Below the pieces are notes generated by a model that saw only the letters and a program-made list of their open reading frames with translations, was not told the origin of the DNA and searched no databases. Positions 63,799 to 64,000 of a DNA stretch of 64,000 bases are shown one piece after another. Source of the DNA: Hanamia caeni (GTDB taxonomy: Bacteria > Bacteroidota > Bacteroidia > Chitinophagales > Chitinophagaceae); the NCBI RefSeq assembly GCF_003721595.1, contig NZ_RJJR01000007.1, forward strand, positions 1 to 64,000, given 5' to 3'. The position numbers and the translations under genes were made by a program. The first letter of the stretch is position 1, and every line of letters begins with the position of its first letter.

Positions 63799-64000
63799 AT
63801 GAATAAGAGTGAGCAGGCTGTTGAAAAAAGTTATGTTCACAGGTATCTTGATTATGCCCAAACACTGCTTGAAAATTATAACGGCAAAGAACCCTTTCAT
63901 TTATATCTCAAAAAATACTTTTCTTTAAATAAGAAACATGGCTCTAAAGACAGGCGGATAATTTCATCGCTTTGCTATGATTATTTTCGTTTAGGGGTTA
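63799..64000 (+). CDS. RsmB/NOP-family RNA methyltransferase (3' partial)
   Basis: Only the first 67 codons are in the window. From the ATG at 63799 the protein reads with the helical N-terminal pattern (YLDYAQTLLENYNGKEPFHL, then LKKYFSLNKKHGSKDRRIIS and LCYDYFRLG) that opens Bacteroidota RsmB/NOL1/NOP2-type RNA cytosine-5 methyltransferases. The catalytic domain lies beyond the window. It starts 29 bp after sucB with no terminator visible, so it may share the transcript. Confidence 0.7.
   Translation, partial: MNKSEQAVEKSYVHRYLDYAQTLLENYNGKEPFHLYLKKYFSLNKKHGSKDRRIISSLCYDYFRLGV

Overview
The window comes from a member of the Bacteroidota, most likely Chitinophagaceae or a close relative (family level is an inference). 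The evidence is: low GC with A/T-rich spacers; promoters of the Bacteroidota type (TAnnTTTG at -7) before rpsO, rpsT, the thiolase gene and sucB; almost no Shine-Dalgarno sequences; surface proteins ending in type IX secretion (T9SS) sorting domains; TonB-dependent receptors with a CarboxypepD_reg-like N-terminus; and many lipoproteins with a Cys lipobox. There are no tRNA or rRNA genes, no CRISPR array and no complete insertion sequence. Most of the window is chromosomal housekeeping.

Layout. 1-1944: the 3' end of a secreted adhesin-like protein with near-identical 267-bp MBG repeats. 2112-8453 (+): a membrane protein, rpsO, pnp, prmA, plsY, an M48 lipoprotein protease and a small conserved protein. 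8575-13007: dnaG (-), a thiolase (+) and sucD (-). 13373-16762 (-): a large FG-GAP/UnbV lipoprotein. 17099-22959 (+): thyA, a four-helix-bundle gene, folA, a methyltransferase, and the three-gene NAD(P) transhydrogenase. 23253-26000 (+): sucA.

26135-35443 is one unbroken minus-strand block and the most distinctive region. It holds a photolyase with a MarR-type regulator, a FAS1 lipoprotein, a TspO-like membrane protein, a pseudouridine synthase, a PAS histidine kinase, two tandem KaiB proteins, a double-domain KaiC and a deoxyribonucleotidase. kaiC-kaiB-kaiB-kinase forms a compact operon with no kaiA, that is, a candidate timing or stress-signalling module in a non-cyanobacterium.

35625-48234: a small unknown protein, rpsT, a PD-(D/E)XK protein, AMP nucleosidase, a double ABC ATPase, a phosphohexomutase, a DUF2279 protein, miaA, a PRiA4_ORF3-like protein, cca, an unknown protein, a truncated nucleotidyltransferase inside a 42-bp direct repeat, and purC. 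48382-61849: envelope functions (TonB receptor plus FAS1 lipoprotein, a second beta-barrel protein with a decayed paralogue fragment beside it, a secreted T9SS pair), with ychF and a beta-CASP nuclease-like enzyme between. 62108-64000: sucB with two lipoyl domains and the start of an RsmB-like RNA methyltransferase.

The TCA-cycle genes sucA, sucB and sucD are all present but scattered. A recurring oddity is short-word tandem arrays (7-8 bp units) that supply or abut the stop codons of several genes (thyA, the four-helix gene, pntA, pntAB and the beta-CASP gene).
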